Counted from the first letter of the stretch, positions 33,068 through 44,930 are shown. The stretch: 64,000 nucleotides of DNA from Symsagittifera roscoffensis (GCF_963678635.1 NC_087068.1:26662318-26726317); one strand, 5' to 3'. Notes: generated by a model not told the origin, from the letters alone. A program made the numbers and translations.

Positions 33068-33526
33068 AGTTCATTGTTTTTTTTTTCATTTTTATCTGCC
33101 TAAATTTAAGGTTTTGATTGGCTGCATTAACTTCCTAAAAACTTACTAGACTCTAAATAAGGAAAAAACTATTTATGATGACTGTTACAACCCAAAAAAT
33201 TTAAAAATGATACAACAATTCGAATTTTTCTAAGTTTCTTTGTTTATTTTAGTAAAAAATGTTTCTATCAAAGGCGTTTTTAATGTCCGAAATGGACATT
33301 TATAAGATTTCAAGGTTGAACTACAACCAACAAACTAAAAGAGTGGTGGACAAAAATGACGTTGATGGAGATCGCATTAGTTTTAATTTGTATAGAAACA
33401 CAGAAAATTCAAAATTTTATTAAAACGATGGAGAGGAATTTTCAGAAAAGAAGAGTACTGCCAGATTTATTGAGAAAGATTTTATTTGGAAGAGTTAACA
33501 CAGATTGAGTGTTTGGTCAGTAAAAA

Positions 33527-33796
33527 ATGGAAGAGCCTATAAAACAAAAATTGAAGACAAGGAACATTATTTCGATTAATGTTTTGAATTTGATAGAAAT
33601 ACAAAATCTAGATTTGTCAGAATATCTTTTCATTGATTATTCAAGTTTAAAAGACTTCTTGTTGTTTATAATACAATATATCAAAAAGAAAGTGATAAAT
33701 TTGTCAATTTTGGTAATTTCTTTTTTCACTGGTTAGAAATAGAACAAATCGAAAAATTTTTGAAAAATTTGAATTGAGTATCGAAAAAATACTATA
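33527..33796 (+). pseudogene. 92-codon ORF, right arm copy, frameshifted
   Basis: Starts MEEPIKQKLKTRNIIS like the other two copies but shifts frame near 33680 (KKKVINLS) and stops at 33736; the homologous DNA continues to ~33796. Confidence 0.45.
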
Positions 33797-34037
33797 AACT
33801 AGACAAAAAACCTGACTTTGGTTACAATTGTATATGTTAGTAACTTCAAAACTTCAATAAAACTGATTGATTGGGAAGTTCTATAAACATATTTTGGTTC
33901 TGATCTACAAAATACTTCAAAATCTGTGAATACTTTAGTCTGATTAGTTATTATCACCAAGATTACCTGTGAAGGAATGCTCGATTGTTTGATATCACAA
34001 GTTTTGAAAAATCCATGAGAAGTGAAGGTCAATTGTG

Positions 34038-34150
34038 ATTGGTTGATTTTAAATTTGTTGAACATACAATGCCCATTGAAGCTCGATTCTGATTGGTTGA
34101 TATCAAAAAAGATAAAATTTTCCTTATAAGAAATGCTCGATTCTGATTGA
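34038..34150 (+). promoter_or_regulatory. ATTGG ladder, right arm
   Basis: GATTGGTTGA at 34037, GCTCGATTCTGATTGG at 34081-34096 and GCTCGATTCTGATTGA at 34135-34150, spaced about 54 bp. These are the inverted counterparts of the left-arm CCAAT ladder and lie 220-330 bp before the exon at 34369. Confidence 0.5.
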
Positions 34151-34368
34151 TTGTTACTTTTGAAACTCCATCGATGATTTTTATTTCAGCTAGGCTAAAT
34201 AGCATATCTTTTCTGATTTTATTTTACGTTAAAATCAATTGGTTTAAAAAAATGCTGTTTTTTTTTCACTTTTATTCAATTTTTGGGGCTATTCAACTCT
34301 TCTTATCTAGAAATTTGCGATTTTCTGAATCTCCCATTTATTCTCAACTTCTTTCTTTACTTATTGAG

Positions 34369-34611
34369 ATGCCGTCACTGAATAGAAACAAAAAAGTTGC
34401 ATGAAGACGAAAGAGTTGTCTTAAATGTGACAGAGAATACACACGTAAAGACGCATCAAGACGTCGTAAGCACTAAAGCGTTTTAAAGTGTTCCAATTGT
34501 AACTTTTATACATATAGCAGCGAGGAACTCTTTAGTCATTTCAAGAAGAAGCATTGTCAACATACTGATAAATTATGTGTTCAGCAGTCTTGGAAAACAC
34601 TCCACGAGAAG
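34369..34611 (+). pseudogene. Two-zinc-finger exon, right arm copy, disrupted
   Basis: ATG at 34369, MPSLNRNKKVA, then an in-frame 15-bp insertion that brings in a TGA, a stop in place of the finger-1 cysteine (RRRKH*), followed by an intact finger 2 (KCSNCNFYTYSSEEL..FKKKHC). It ends HEK at 34611 with a perfect GTAAGT donor, better than in the left copies. Faces the right end of the element. Confidence 0.6.
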
Positions 34612-37600
34612 GTAAGTTATATATTTATTTAACAAAAAAACCTAGGAGAAAATACTTTGAATAAAAATTTTTACTGAATCTGAAAAGTCTATACAAAAAA
34701 TTTGAAAAAACTCACTGTTTTCGCTGAATCGGTGCTGTTGTTTTCACAGTGTTATACAGTGTTTTCATCACTATTCCTGATCTGTCAGTTTTTTATTCAA
34801 AAGTTCTGACTGATGATAAAACCAGCAACCAGCAACAATCGGGTTCAATTTTTCTTGAAAATTTCAATGGAAATCGACCTGAAACTCTTTATCTACAGTA
34901 AGAACTCCATTGGTTGCATGCTTGCGGAGATTCTGTTGTAATAGATTTGTAGTAAGAGGGAGTAACATTTGCAAATGATTGCTTAATTATTAGTTGAATT
35001 TTTGTTTAAAAAAAAACTGAATATTTATAAAACATCGACTAATTGAAATGTTGTACCTAGTTGACATTTTAAAATTTTCCCTGTTTAGTTAATGTAAAAA
35101 TTTTTCGTAGATTAGTGCGTTATTAAGCAAATATGGGCGGTTGACTTATTAAGAATATTAGTTTTTTACTGTTTTTTTGACAATTTCAGTAGTAAAAATT
35201 GATAACTTACCCGGAAAAGATGAAAAAATGTATGTTTGTGCTAACCTTTGAAAATTTCAAGATAATAATAATCATCGATTTCAACCCAAAGTTTACTTTA
35301 AAATAGAAAATCAGATATGAAACAGCAATATCAAATCATCAAGTTGAGAAAATCATTTAAAGACGTTTAGCAATGGAATCATGGTAATAATTCAGCTTCG
35401 GATTTTTGAACGTTCGTTGAAACGATACAATTTTCCATAAAAAGTTCATTTTTCAAGTTAAATTTTGTTCAAATTGGATTAGTTTGATAGATAGATGATG
35501 AAACAGAAACTCAGAAAGTGAGATAGAAACTCAATTTAATTCATTAGGAGTTTTGAGAAAACTTTACTAAAATTTAGCTTATAAACAATATTTTGAGAAA
35601 AGCTCCGACATAAAAAGTGTCCAAGATTTGTATTCATATGTAACTCATTAGAAAAGTTTAATATCGTTTGATATATAAGGTAACTTTTTATGAAAAATTA
35701 GATGTTTTGAGGATAATTTAAGAAAAGTAAACTCAATCCGACATCTTTTGGAAGAAGATACATGAAGCATAAATCAAAAAATTGATTTCAAGATCTAAAT
35801 TTCAGTTTTTTTTGCTTAATAAAATTCCAAAAATTACACAATTATTCCAGTTTGCACCTTGATTTCCTTTGCTAAATCAATTTTTGCGATGCGCTCTTTT
35901 AGAAGTTTTTGGATATTGTAGATGTTAGGAACTAGATTCCCTTGCGTATTTCCGGAGGTTTTCAGATTATAACTAATAGAGTTGCTCCTAATTTGTTCTT
36001 AAATTGTATAAATTCATTCGTATTCTCATTTTTTACATATGTTTTCGAATGTTTTAACCAGCACCGATTCTTTCTCACTTGAATATTTTTGAGAAAACTT
36101 CCCTCATAAATTAAGAATAAAAAGCTATTTAATAATTATTTTGCAAGAAAAGTGATAGTTATTGGCCCAAAAATTGTATTGTTGCTTAAATAGTTTACTG
36201 CAGCAACTGAACAAGGGAACCTTGTAGAAGATATTTACAATTTTTATCGGAATATTCCGACGGTATCAGTTCGAATTTCATCTTTGCCAGCAAATTGTTC
36301 GTTCAATTGATACCATTTTCCTCCTAAATTATCCAGTTCTGACTAAATTTTCTTGCAAAGTGTGTTCAATACCGAAAACATGTAATAAGCAGAAAGTAAG
36401 AATAAACTTTAAACATAGAACATTTCAACGGAAAATTGTGAAAATTATGTTGCAGAAGCAACAGAGAGATAATCATCCGTTATGACGAAGATTTTAATGA
36501 ATTTGAGCGAATATCGAATAAATTTTTCAGAAAAATTTATCTCATTTTCAATCAGTTTTAGCAATTAACTGTTCATGTTTCATCATTGATCTGAAATTTT
36601 GTACTATAAAGCTAAATAACTTCTCAGATTTTGTAAGTTTTGAACAAATTTGGGTTAATGTTTGAACAAAAATTTAGAAATTTTATGGAATTTTGCTCTT
36701 AATGTTCCTTTGTATTGAGATTTTTATTTCAATCCTCCCTGAATTGGACAAAAAATTAGTTAATTATCCAAATCAAAGGTTGAAAATGGAAAATTTTTGA
36801 CAGATTTGGATAGTTGTCACTTTACTTTCTCAAAAATTACAGTTATTTTCCTTATCTTCCGCAAATTTAAATTTCGATTCAGCTTTTATGAGTTTTCTTG
36901 TTAAAGTTGAGAGCATTATATAACTCGCTTTGTTTCTCAAATAATGCTAAAATTTATCGTATTTCATTATTATGTGTGAAATTTTGGAAAAATCCAAAAA
37001 CTTATTCAAATTTTTGTATCATTGTCACAAAATGTTAGCGTTAAAAATACAGTTTGAGCTCAATTTTAAACTCTGTACATAAATATTTTTTTTCAATTAG
37101 ATCACAAGTAACAAAAAAATTAACCAAAACTATGAGATTTCTGCTATTTTTTCCAAAAACTTGAAATTTTAGCAATTTTTTCCAAACACATTGAATTTTT
37201 GCAATTTTTTCCAGAAGCCTTGACTTTTTTCGAAGTTTTAGTAGGTTTCAGCATAGTTTCAGGTAGATAGAAAATAAGATTATCTATAAAAATAGATCGA
37301 AATACAGCAAAATGTATCGTGTTCTAAAGTTTTTATGAAAAATTTTGAATTTTTGTTACAAAAACTCCAAGTTTTTGCCCAAAAACTCTTACCATTGACT
37401 TACCATGTACCAAAAAACTAAATAGATAACCTCAATTTTACACCCTACACCTAATTAACCAAAAATAATTATCATTTAGATAACCCTCGCCGGGGTTTTT
37501 GCGAAAAAACTAGACATTTACACACAAAAACCAAAAAATTCGCTTTTCTTACCATCACACTGAAACCTTACCATCGTAATACGTTGGGAAATCTAGTACC

Positions 37601-37698
37601 TATCTTGAGACATTGGGAAATCTATAACCTATGTTAATACATAGGGTGCTGACCGGATACTCTATAGCCTATGTTAATACATGGGGGGTCAGCACCCA

Positions 37699-37717
37699 CC
37701 CCCCCCCCCCCCCCCCC
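37699..37717. repeat. Poly(C) tract, 19 nt, at right element end
   Basis: Uninterrupted C run 24 bp inside the right end, before TGATCGCCTCACACATATACTACT. Longest of the three homologous tracts. Confidence 0.9.
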
Positions 37718-37779
37718 TGATCGCCTCACACATATACTACTCACGTTAAATCTGTTTCTTCTCAATTTTAACACCCCAT

Positions 37780-37968
37780 TGAACATGCCAAAATTACACC
37801 AATCCGCCCATATTGATACGCATACCCCCGCCCACCCCAACCCACCTACCCCACCCACAATACCACCCCACCTACCCTCAACTCCTCATCCCCCGCCTAA
37901 ACCTCCCACCGCCCCTACCCTACCCTACCCTACCCACACCGTCTACCCTCACTGCCGCCAAACACAAT

Positions 37969-38001
<33 letters not shown>

Positions 38002-38165
38002 ACCTCACCCCGTAAGTGTTGAGTGTCTGCAGGGGGTAATGGCGTGTATGTGTGTGGAGTGGGGTTGGGTGGGGGTTTGGCATTTGCTCACGGTATTTTA
38101 CCGTAATTTTACGGTAGATATAAGCAAAGGGTAAGTGGTTGGGGGGGAGGGGATTTTGGGCTGGT
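37780..38165. repeat. C-rich then G-rich low-complexity region with (CA)n
   Basis: Plus strand is C-rich from 37825 to 37985 (CCCACC, and TACCC repeated near 37915-37934), followed by a pure CA run at 37971-37999, then G-rich with TGTGTG and GGTTGGGTGGGGG words from 38030 to 38160. It sits just outside the right TSD. The overlapping Pro/His/Thr-rich frames here are composition artefacts. Confidence 0.75.
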
Positions 38166-38169
38166 AGTA

Positions 38170-38420
38170 ATTGAATGACGTGAAAACGGTGAACGTTGAA
38201 TATTTAGTTTCAAGATTTTAGAATATCTAGGCTTTTAACTCATAAAAATTTATATTAATCCATTTTAATATATTATAATCTATGATCGATTATAATTGGT
38301 TAAAGTGCTCACTACTTTATTGGTGTTGTAATCGATTAATAATACTTTATGAACCGATATTTTAGAAATTTATGAAATTTCATGGTAATCGTCTCTTATC
38401 CATGGAACTTCATTACGGGA
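38170..38420. repeat. AT-rich repeat related to 1.2-1.5 kb
   Basis: Contains ATTATAATCTATGATCGATTATAATTGG and GTAATCGATTAAT words similar to those at 640-810 and 1240-1500. In both places the AT repeat neighbours a C-rich tract, so the pair may be one compound repeat. Confidence 0.4.
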
Positions 38421-39680
38421 GTTTCATTCGTATTCTTTTTCCCGTCATTTCTTTTTGCGAGAAAAAAAACAAATGCATTTTGTGAAAAAAAATTTTTAAG
38501 ATAGCTTAAATTTGATACCTGCATTGCGCGAACACTTTGCTCCTATCTTTTTAGTTGGATCTAAGATATTAAGTTTCGGAGGAAAATGAAGTTTCATAAT
38601 TGAGTGTTTTTGAATAATAGCATCTTCCTACAGAGTATTGCAAACTTTCTGCATTCTACAAACAAAAAATGGATTGCTCAGATTTATGGGAGCTGTTTTT
38701 CGAAGATAACATCATGTTTGAATAATGTTTGGCTTTAAGTTTTTCATCCGTTCAAGACGTCAAGGTAAATTGCATCTTTTGAACTACATTTCATACAGCT
38801 CTTTGAGACAGCTGTCAGCGATCAATGAAAAAATATGTTGACCTAATGTTTTTTTATCATTGAATAATTTTGTTGACCTGCTTTTGTTTTTACCATTTTG
38901 TTACTACTCCGGGTGGACAAAAAATTCTAATCATACAGTTTCAATTATAAAATTATTTAGGTCACAGTTATTACGAAGCCACACTCGGAATATTTTGTAC
39001 TGAATTAGGTCCCTCGGACTGTGTATCTCTTTCCCGTTAAACTTGAACAGGAAATCGAAAAAAGTCTAAGCTCAAGGTGTTGAAGTGTTCTCACTTGAGT
39101 AAAACAAATGGATCTGAAATGGTTACCTTGTGTTATGGTCTTGATCTCTTTTGTCCAATTTCAGATTAGTTCATGACCTTCAAACTGCAGATAAATACAT
39201 CACATAACTCATTTCATACATTCCCCCGTTGTTGTATAAACAGAGGCAACCAATTTTTCAAAATCCACTCATTTTACAACACTTCATGCAAACTCAAATC
39301 TAAAACTCTGTTAATCAAAATATACCACTAAATTATTTAGCATAAGTCAAAAACTATTGTTTTCATGCCCTTTGTTTTCTGATTCAACAATTTGTTTTTC
39401 AGATTGCAATCTTTCCTTCTGATTTCTCTCTTTCTTCAACCCTAGCTGTGTCACAAGTCATCTGTCTCTGATTGGTCCGATTACCACTGCTCTTGCTCCT
39501 TCGGTGATAAGTCTCCATAACCGTAGTTATCATCTAACTCTTTGGTCAAATAGGCCACCAGTGCATACAAGCTCACCGCCTTAATCGAATAGTCCGACTT
39601 TAAATCAATCTGCATCAATCTGCCTGATCATTCCATCCTCCAGTACTCCCAGTTAGTCCAGTACTCCCAGTAATTTCAAG
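38421..39680. other. No gene recognised; possible 3' end of the copia element
   Basis: This lies downstream of the minus-strand copia polyprotein, where a 3' LTR would be expected. I found no matching block on the 5' side (45.3-46.6 kb), so no LTR pair can be called. A small direct repeat CCAGTACTCCCAGT lies at 39640-39672. Confidence 0.3.
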
Positions 39681-40110
39681 TCTTTCCACTCATGGCCTTT
39701 GTTAGACAGTCGGCTATCATTATCTGTGTTGGTAAAAAACGAAATTTGATCGCCTCAATTTGAATTAAGGACCGCACCATTGCAAAATATCTTTAAGGCA
39801 ATTTAACGTCTTTATTGAATTTTGGTGCATCTACAATGACTTTGAGCGAGTTGCTGTCACTAAGCACAGTGAATCTCTCGAATCTGTACCTTAGACTCAC
39901 GTCCACCACAATCATCTCCCAGTAAATGCACTCCTCGCTGGTGAGTCCGGTTGCATATGCTTCTGCTTCAAAGACGTTTTAATGAAGTCTCCTTGTCGTC
40001 ATTGACTGGCAAAGAATCGTTGCTACCTTTTCCGAATCTTTTTCTCGTATACTCCACTTGGTCCATTCTTGATTGATGTTTTTGACTTGCATCACCGTAA
40101 AAATCCATCT
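39680..40110 (-). pseudogene. Copia RNase H region
   Basis: Minus-strand blocks EAEAYATGLTSEECIYWE, RYRFERFTVLSDSNSLK, FAMVRSLIQ and the copia-type C-terminal signature MIADCLTKAMS occur in order, with a stop after NKDVKLP and a frameshift before EAEAY. LSDSNSLK is the RNase H acidic motif and DCLTK is the highly typical end of copia RNase H domains. Confidence 0.7.
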
Positions 40111-40247
40111 GCTAAATTCCCTCTAAATTTCTAAAATTCACTGACTGAATTGACCGCTTTTTAAAAAATCTCACTTCGTTGTTCAATGCTCTAATGACCC
40201 CTCGTGTCGATCTCGTATTCAGCGGGCTAAGAGCAACATTTAGCCAC

Positions 40248-40442
40248 TTAGACAGATCTGGCCTGATTAATGTAGTCATTCAATGAAGTTTCCCAATTAA
40301 TGACCTTGCCATTGCCTCCATAATATCCCCTATGGCCTTTTTTTTTGTCTGCAGCTGGCTTGTCTGCAACTGGATTGTCTGCAGCTGACATCACATCCCG
40401 CAACACTGAATTAACCACTATATGGTCATTATACGGCGCCAC
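40248..40442 (-). pseudogene. Copia RT/RNase H linker fragment
   Basis: Short open frame containing PVADKPAADKKKGHRGYYGG with low-complexity ADKP repeats (the tandem GTCTGCAGCTGGCTTGTCTGCA words at 40350-40390). It lies between the RT and RNase H parts. The acidic YVDD box of RT was not located. Confidence 0.35.
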
Positions 40443-40623
40443 ACTGAGTTCAAAAAAAAGTCAAATTTCTGTCTCATTATGGTGCCCAGTATCAGCCATT
40501 CTAGTGCTCATCCATTTCTCGATTTCCTTTGTGACTGCAAAAAGAATGTCGCCTACATGCACAATAATAGTCCGATACACTGGCCATTTTCCGGCAAAAT
40601 AGGCAGTGCTGTGTCATGCACTC

Positions 40624-41028
40624 TTAAATAAGTTGTGTGTATAGCTGATTCATTAGACTTTGATGCCATTCGGGAGCTGCATCACTAAATCCATATGCAG
40701 CCACGAGCACCTTCCAGCAAGGTGTTTTGGTATCTGTGTCCTGATTAGTGGTTGTACGTAAATATAGTGTTTCATTCTTCGTGATTACAGAAAAGCCTTC
40801 TTGATATCGATTGTCACTGGTTCCCTGCTGTGTGACTTTAAAATGCATAAAATAAAAATACAGGCCGCTTTTGATGCACTTGGAGCAAACTTCTCTAGCA
40901 ATAGACTCTTTTCTTGTTCGTCTCCCCGCACAGCTAATCTTGATTTTGGTTCTTTTGTGCCATTTGTCTTTCCATCTAGTTCTCAGGATCCGTTTGCCCA
41001 GTTCTTCTGCGACATGATTGCTCACCAA
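40624..41028 (-). pseudogene. Copia reverse transcriptase region
   Basis: The frame carries RILRTRWKDKWHKRT near the start, DNRYQEGFSVITKNETLYL, and PCWKVLVAAYGFSDAAPEW, which matches the copia RT segment x-W-x-L-x-x-x-x-YGLxDAxxxW. Some key positions have drifted (G-F for G-L). The catalytic DD pair is not visible in this ORF. Confidence 0.65.
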
Positions 41029-41296
41029 CTCTACAACTTTAGATTGGTTCTATCCCTACAACTCCTCTCGTCGTGACCTTAAGAAAATATCTTTTTGTCC
41101 TTCCATTCGGGTACTCTCACGACTTCTGTTTGTTCGATCAAATTTGGTTGTGACAAAGTTATCGAATTTCCATATCTCGTCATCAATTTGTTCCGCCGTC
41201 TGGGTCTTTCATTATTCATCACTGTAGTTGCGTGTCCTTGGCAAATTCTGGATCATGGCTTAGTGAAACGTTAGAGGTCCATCCGCCGTATGTGTT

Positions 41297-41734
41297 TCAT
41301 TCCAGTTGTCGGGTTGTCTCAAAGTCTGTCATTCTTAATTGAGTCGACGTTGTCTCGCTCGCGTGCCAGTTTTCTTCTGTGTTCATTGCTTGTTGGTTCA
41401 TTTCTTCTCGCGGTTTTTCATTGTCTTCTTCATTTGAGATCATTGTGGTGGTCGTGCTTACATCGTTTGTGCTTCTTCCATTTACTTCTCCTTCAGTTGT
41501 CTTCATACCTTCATTCTCCACCTCCCAGCAACTTGTCTCTCGATCCTCCGTTTCTGCCTCTTCCATTTCACTTATCTTGACTCTGCATCGCACTGTTCTT
41601 GGTTCTCTTAGTACTGGTTCTGATCCTGTTGGGGCGTACTGTCGCTCGTTCTTTCTACCTCTCGTCCTTTCTTCATCTGAACTCTCCTGACCTCCCCTTT
41701 CAGTTTGATTTTCTCGGTTCATTGCTCCCTTCAA
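41297..41734 (-). pseudogene. Copia polyprotein linker (Glu/Thr/Arg-rich)
   Basis: A 145-codon open frame, highly charged and polar (EEDNEKPREEMNQQ, VNGRSTNDVSTTTT), between the integrase and RT parts. Such variable hydrophilic linkers are normal in copia polyproteins. No domain. Confidence 0.5.
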
Positions 41735-43084
41735 ATTGTCTTAAATCAACTCCCCTTCTTTGTCCAGCTCACTTCTCCTCTGTATTTCCCTAGTTTCCTC
41801 AATGGCTCTACTAATCCGAATTACATTTTCCCATCTTTCCAAATCTCCATCTGTCATCTGTTCCTCTTCCGTTGTTATCTGCTTCGCCGGATCCTGGAGT
41901 GCTGGTCAAATCCGTCTTGGCTATTGGCAATTTCACTGAACACCATCGCCTGATTCAAGATTTTGAAAGCTTCCGAGATCTGTTCATTTAGCGGTGGTGT
42001 TGTTACCGGAAAGAAATATCTTCTTCTTGCCATCACTGTCTCGTCTCCGTTTCTCCTTTTGTATCCGTCCGTCTTTGTTTTTTCTGTGTTTCTGCATTTA
42101 CTACCTTCTTTACACAGTCTTTGATATGCTTTTACTAACTGTCACCTCGCTCGATTTCTCTTTATAGTTTCCATGAATTCCTCCATTGAATAGTTTTTAA
42201 TGAGGTAACTCAAAAACTCCAATTTTCATCAAATTTTAAACCGACTTTCGTTCTTTTCAATTTTTCACACATTGGTTTAGTTTCAAAGATGATTTGATTG
42301 TCCTTTGAAACCCCATGACTCATCGCATTTTGTGCTTCTTTAACATTCTTTGCTAGTAATTTCGGTCTTTATTTTTGTTTGCTTTCAATGTGCATTCGAA
42401 TAAACTTCGATTTCGTTCTAGTTGAGTTGCTCCTCGTCCCACCAGTAAGCCGCTTTCTCTTCAGCCAACCGATCATCCTTCCTCTGTTTCTTTCTGTCAA
42501 CGTATTCTTCAATATACCTCCCATATATCACTCTGGTCTCCGTAAATTTCAGCTCTTTGTTAATTTCATTGCGTACGTTCCGATCACATTCCCCATTATT
42601 ACTCCAACTTTCTTCAACTTTGTCCCCATCATTGTACCAATCTTTTGCCAGTTTCACTCGCAAATAATGAACATGAATCAAGCGTTTTCCAAGAAGACAA
42701 ATGAATAACTTTATATCTATCGCAATGATCTTAACCGGCCCCCTCCAATACTGTTTCTGTAACGTTTTTCGGTTGTATCAAATGAAATCCCCAACCAGGT
42801 GAAAATTTCGAAAGCCCCTTCCTTTTTAAACTTTAATTTTGTGTCGTTTTCTGTTTTAACAAAATTTTCTTGAGCTTTTTGCACTCCCAACGAATGTCCT
42901 TCTAAGTTTTTAATATCAACCTCACTGGCATTGTCATGTCCAGGTGTTATCTCCTCCTCTGACACCATAACGTCCTTTTAACTAGACATCCCAAGGTTGA
43001 CATTAGCAGTAAAATCAATTTGTTGTTAAATTCCCCTCCCAAATCTTGTAAAATACTTATGGATGTGTCAAATCGCATACACCA

Positions 43085-43345
43085 TCATTTTACAATGCTC
43101 TTCATGATTATGACTGGTTTCTTGCATTGTACTACAGTTGCAACTGAGAAACGCGAAAACTCATCTATAATGTGCAAAAATGTTCTTTTTTGCTTTGCTT
43201 TAGGATCTGTCTGTTCTTCCAGGTCAATTGCCAAACAATCGTTAAAAACTTTACTCCTCCGAGTCAATAACTTTCTGATATTATTTTTTTCTTCGGTGTC
43301 GTTACAGGCGGTGCAGTTTCCAATCACACTTTCAATTGTTTCCAC
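43085..43345 (-). pseudogene. Copia integrase region
   Basis: Contains GNCTACNDTEEKN, the CxxC part of the gag-pre-integrase zinc site, then LAIDLEEQTDP..KRTFLHIIDEFSRFSV, the start of the integrase catalytic core (first Asp in IDLEE, second near IIDEFSR). The frame breaks after KKPVIIMK. Downstream, 42418-42968 holds further charged fragments that are probably the rest of the integrase and linker. Confidence 0.65.
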
Positions 43346-43973
43346 CGTGTTTTTTCTTTCATTTGTTCTTCATCCCGGACTCTTCCATGAGTCTTATCAT
43401 TTTTTTCTAATCGCATAACCAAATCTGAGATGGATATCTTTCACCCTTGTTCTGTCGATCTCCTCATTACAGATTTTTTTCTGTCCAATAGATACTCTCT
43501 TCTTTGTAAAATCGTTGTTAATCGACCCCCTTTAACTCTTCATATCCGAAGTCCAACGATCGGTCTGGTTAGTTTGAACTTCTTTTCTGGGGTCATCATC
43601 AGGTTGTTTGGAAAGATTAAGGTCACTTTTAATTTTTCGAATGCTTCTAATCCCAGTGAAGTGGAATAACATCAACAAGGACATTTAATTTTAGGGTTAT
43701 AAAAGTTCCCGCTGCCCTAATTGTTAATGACCCCACAAATTCAAGTTTGATCACTCATCCTTTTCAAAGTTTAAACTTGCTCTCCGTCTCATTTTTCCGC
43801 TCCTCCAATTGTTTCCTTTGCTCTCCTGTTACTCTCCGTTCAACCTCCTTTCATTGTCTCAAGGACATCGTTGATCTTGCTGCCTCTGAATCTACGATAA
43901 TATCGATTTCAGTTTCGCCATTCCTTTCTTCTTCGCTGCCATCTTCAATCTCCAACTCTTCTTCTGCGAAATA

Positions 43974-44275
43974 TCAAGCTAGTGTCTCAATTGTCTCTTC
44001 AGTCTGGGTGAAATTCGACTGATGCGTCCGACTCTCATCTTCCTCGAAGTTCTCCCAATTATTAGTATTGTCACTAATACTCGAAATTGTTTGAAACTTC
44101 TGATGAAATATTCTAGCATACCCTGAGTTTCCTCGGTATATCTGTTCTCTTCTTCTCCCATTTCCCAACTTCATTCCATAATTTGTTTTCTTTTCTCTCA
44201 TCACATAATCCAATGACCCACATCTAAAGCATCCTCTTTCGCAGATCTGTCATCTCCTCCCCCTCTTTGACTTTG
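43974..44275 (-). pseudogene. Copia gag zinc knuckle
   Basis: The minus strand reads RGCFRCGSLDYVMREKK at about 44200-44240. It aligns with the retroviral-type knuckle C-x2-C-x4-H-x4-C, with His changed to Tyr and the last Cys to Lys. Arg/Lys-rich sequence (QQRSKSKRGRR) precedes it, typical of gag nucleocapsid. Confidence 0.6.
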
Positions 44276-44573
44276 ACCTCTGTTGCCCATAAAGTATCCT
44301 CTAGTTTAATTCTGGTTGAACAAAATATTCGTGGTTTGGTTCTCCTTTTCCGTAATTATCCGCAATGTCTGTTCTAAAAATGCTGGATCTAATCTGGTTT
44401 CCGTTCCCTCGGGTCCTGTTTTTGTGCTACGTACTCGACGTTACATTTGATCGCTTTGTCTAGATTGGAACCTTCTAGATGCGCTATACAAATTAATCTG
44501 TCATTGATCGTCATTTCGGTTTCGTTCATTTCTCTCCTATATCGCTTCAATCTATTTTTGTACTCAAACCAAA

Positions 44574-44930
44574 TTATCTCCGGACCTCTTCAGCATCTTG
44601 TCCATTGTCTGTAATTTTGCACCAAATTAAAGAAGGGTTTGGTGTCAAGTTCTCATCTAGCATGTCAATTATTTTCGTTTTCCCAAATCCGGTCTGTGCC
44701 TCATCTCGATTCGTCGTAATCACGACTCCGCTCGGTTCAGCATTTGGTGTCCCATCAAAATTACATGCGGTGCCTGAAATTCTATTGGAAATTGCGTACA
44801 TTCGATCCACCATAACAAATTTTTCTTCCAACTCCGATATTCTTCCAAATCTGTTGACTTCAAAATTGGTACAATTACATTTTTCATTCTGACTCTCGTC
44901 CAGTTTTTTTCGGCATTCAATTAGAAATCT
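44574..44930 (-). pseudogene. Copia gag N-terminal region
   Basis: Overlapping frames include YRSWKKNLLWWIECTQFPI and NRDEAQTGFGKTKIIDMLDE, the WK-x2-L-x2-W and D-G..KL-D-FL type motifs of copia gag (UBN2 family). A frameshift lies near 44750. Confidence 0.5.

Larger units (their letters stand above)
28384..37741. mobile_element. 9.36-kb fold-back element, Polinton/Maverick-derived (proposed)
   Basis: The left end AGTAGTATATGTGTGAGG at 28384 is matched by its reverse complement ending at 37741. Both ends are flanked directly by CACGTT (28378-28383 and 37742-37747), a 6-bp TSD. Inverted arms run 28384-31708 and 37741-33047; the left arm lost ~670 bp at 29510 and the right has ~640 bp (36605-37245) not seen in the left copies. 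The unpaired core is 31709-33046. Each arm has, from the end inward: G/C tract, subterminal repeats, ~2 kb AT-rich DNA, outward-facing zinc-finger exon, CCAAT ladder, 92-codon ORF. A 6-bp TSD, AG...CT ends and the PolB-type zinc finger are Polinton traits; the 9-kb size, multi-kb arms and lack of integrase, capsid or ATPase genes are not, so it would be a non-autonomous derivative. Confidence 0.65.

Noticed and set aside
37634-38022. Pro/His/Thr-rich and Gly-rich ORFs
   Set aside because: They arise from the C-rich tract and the (CA)n run; composition artefacts.
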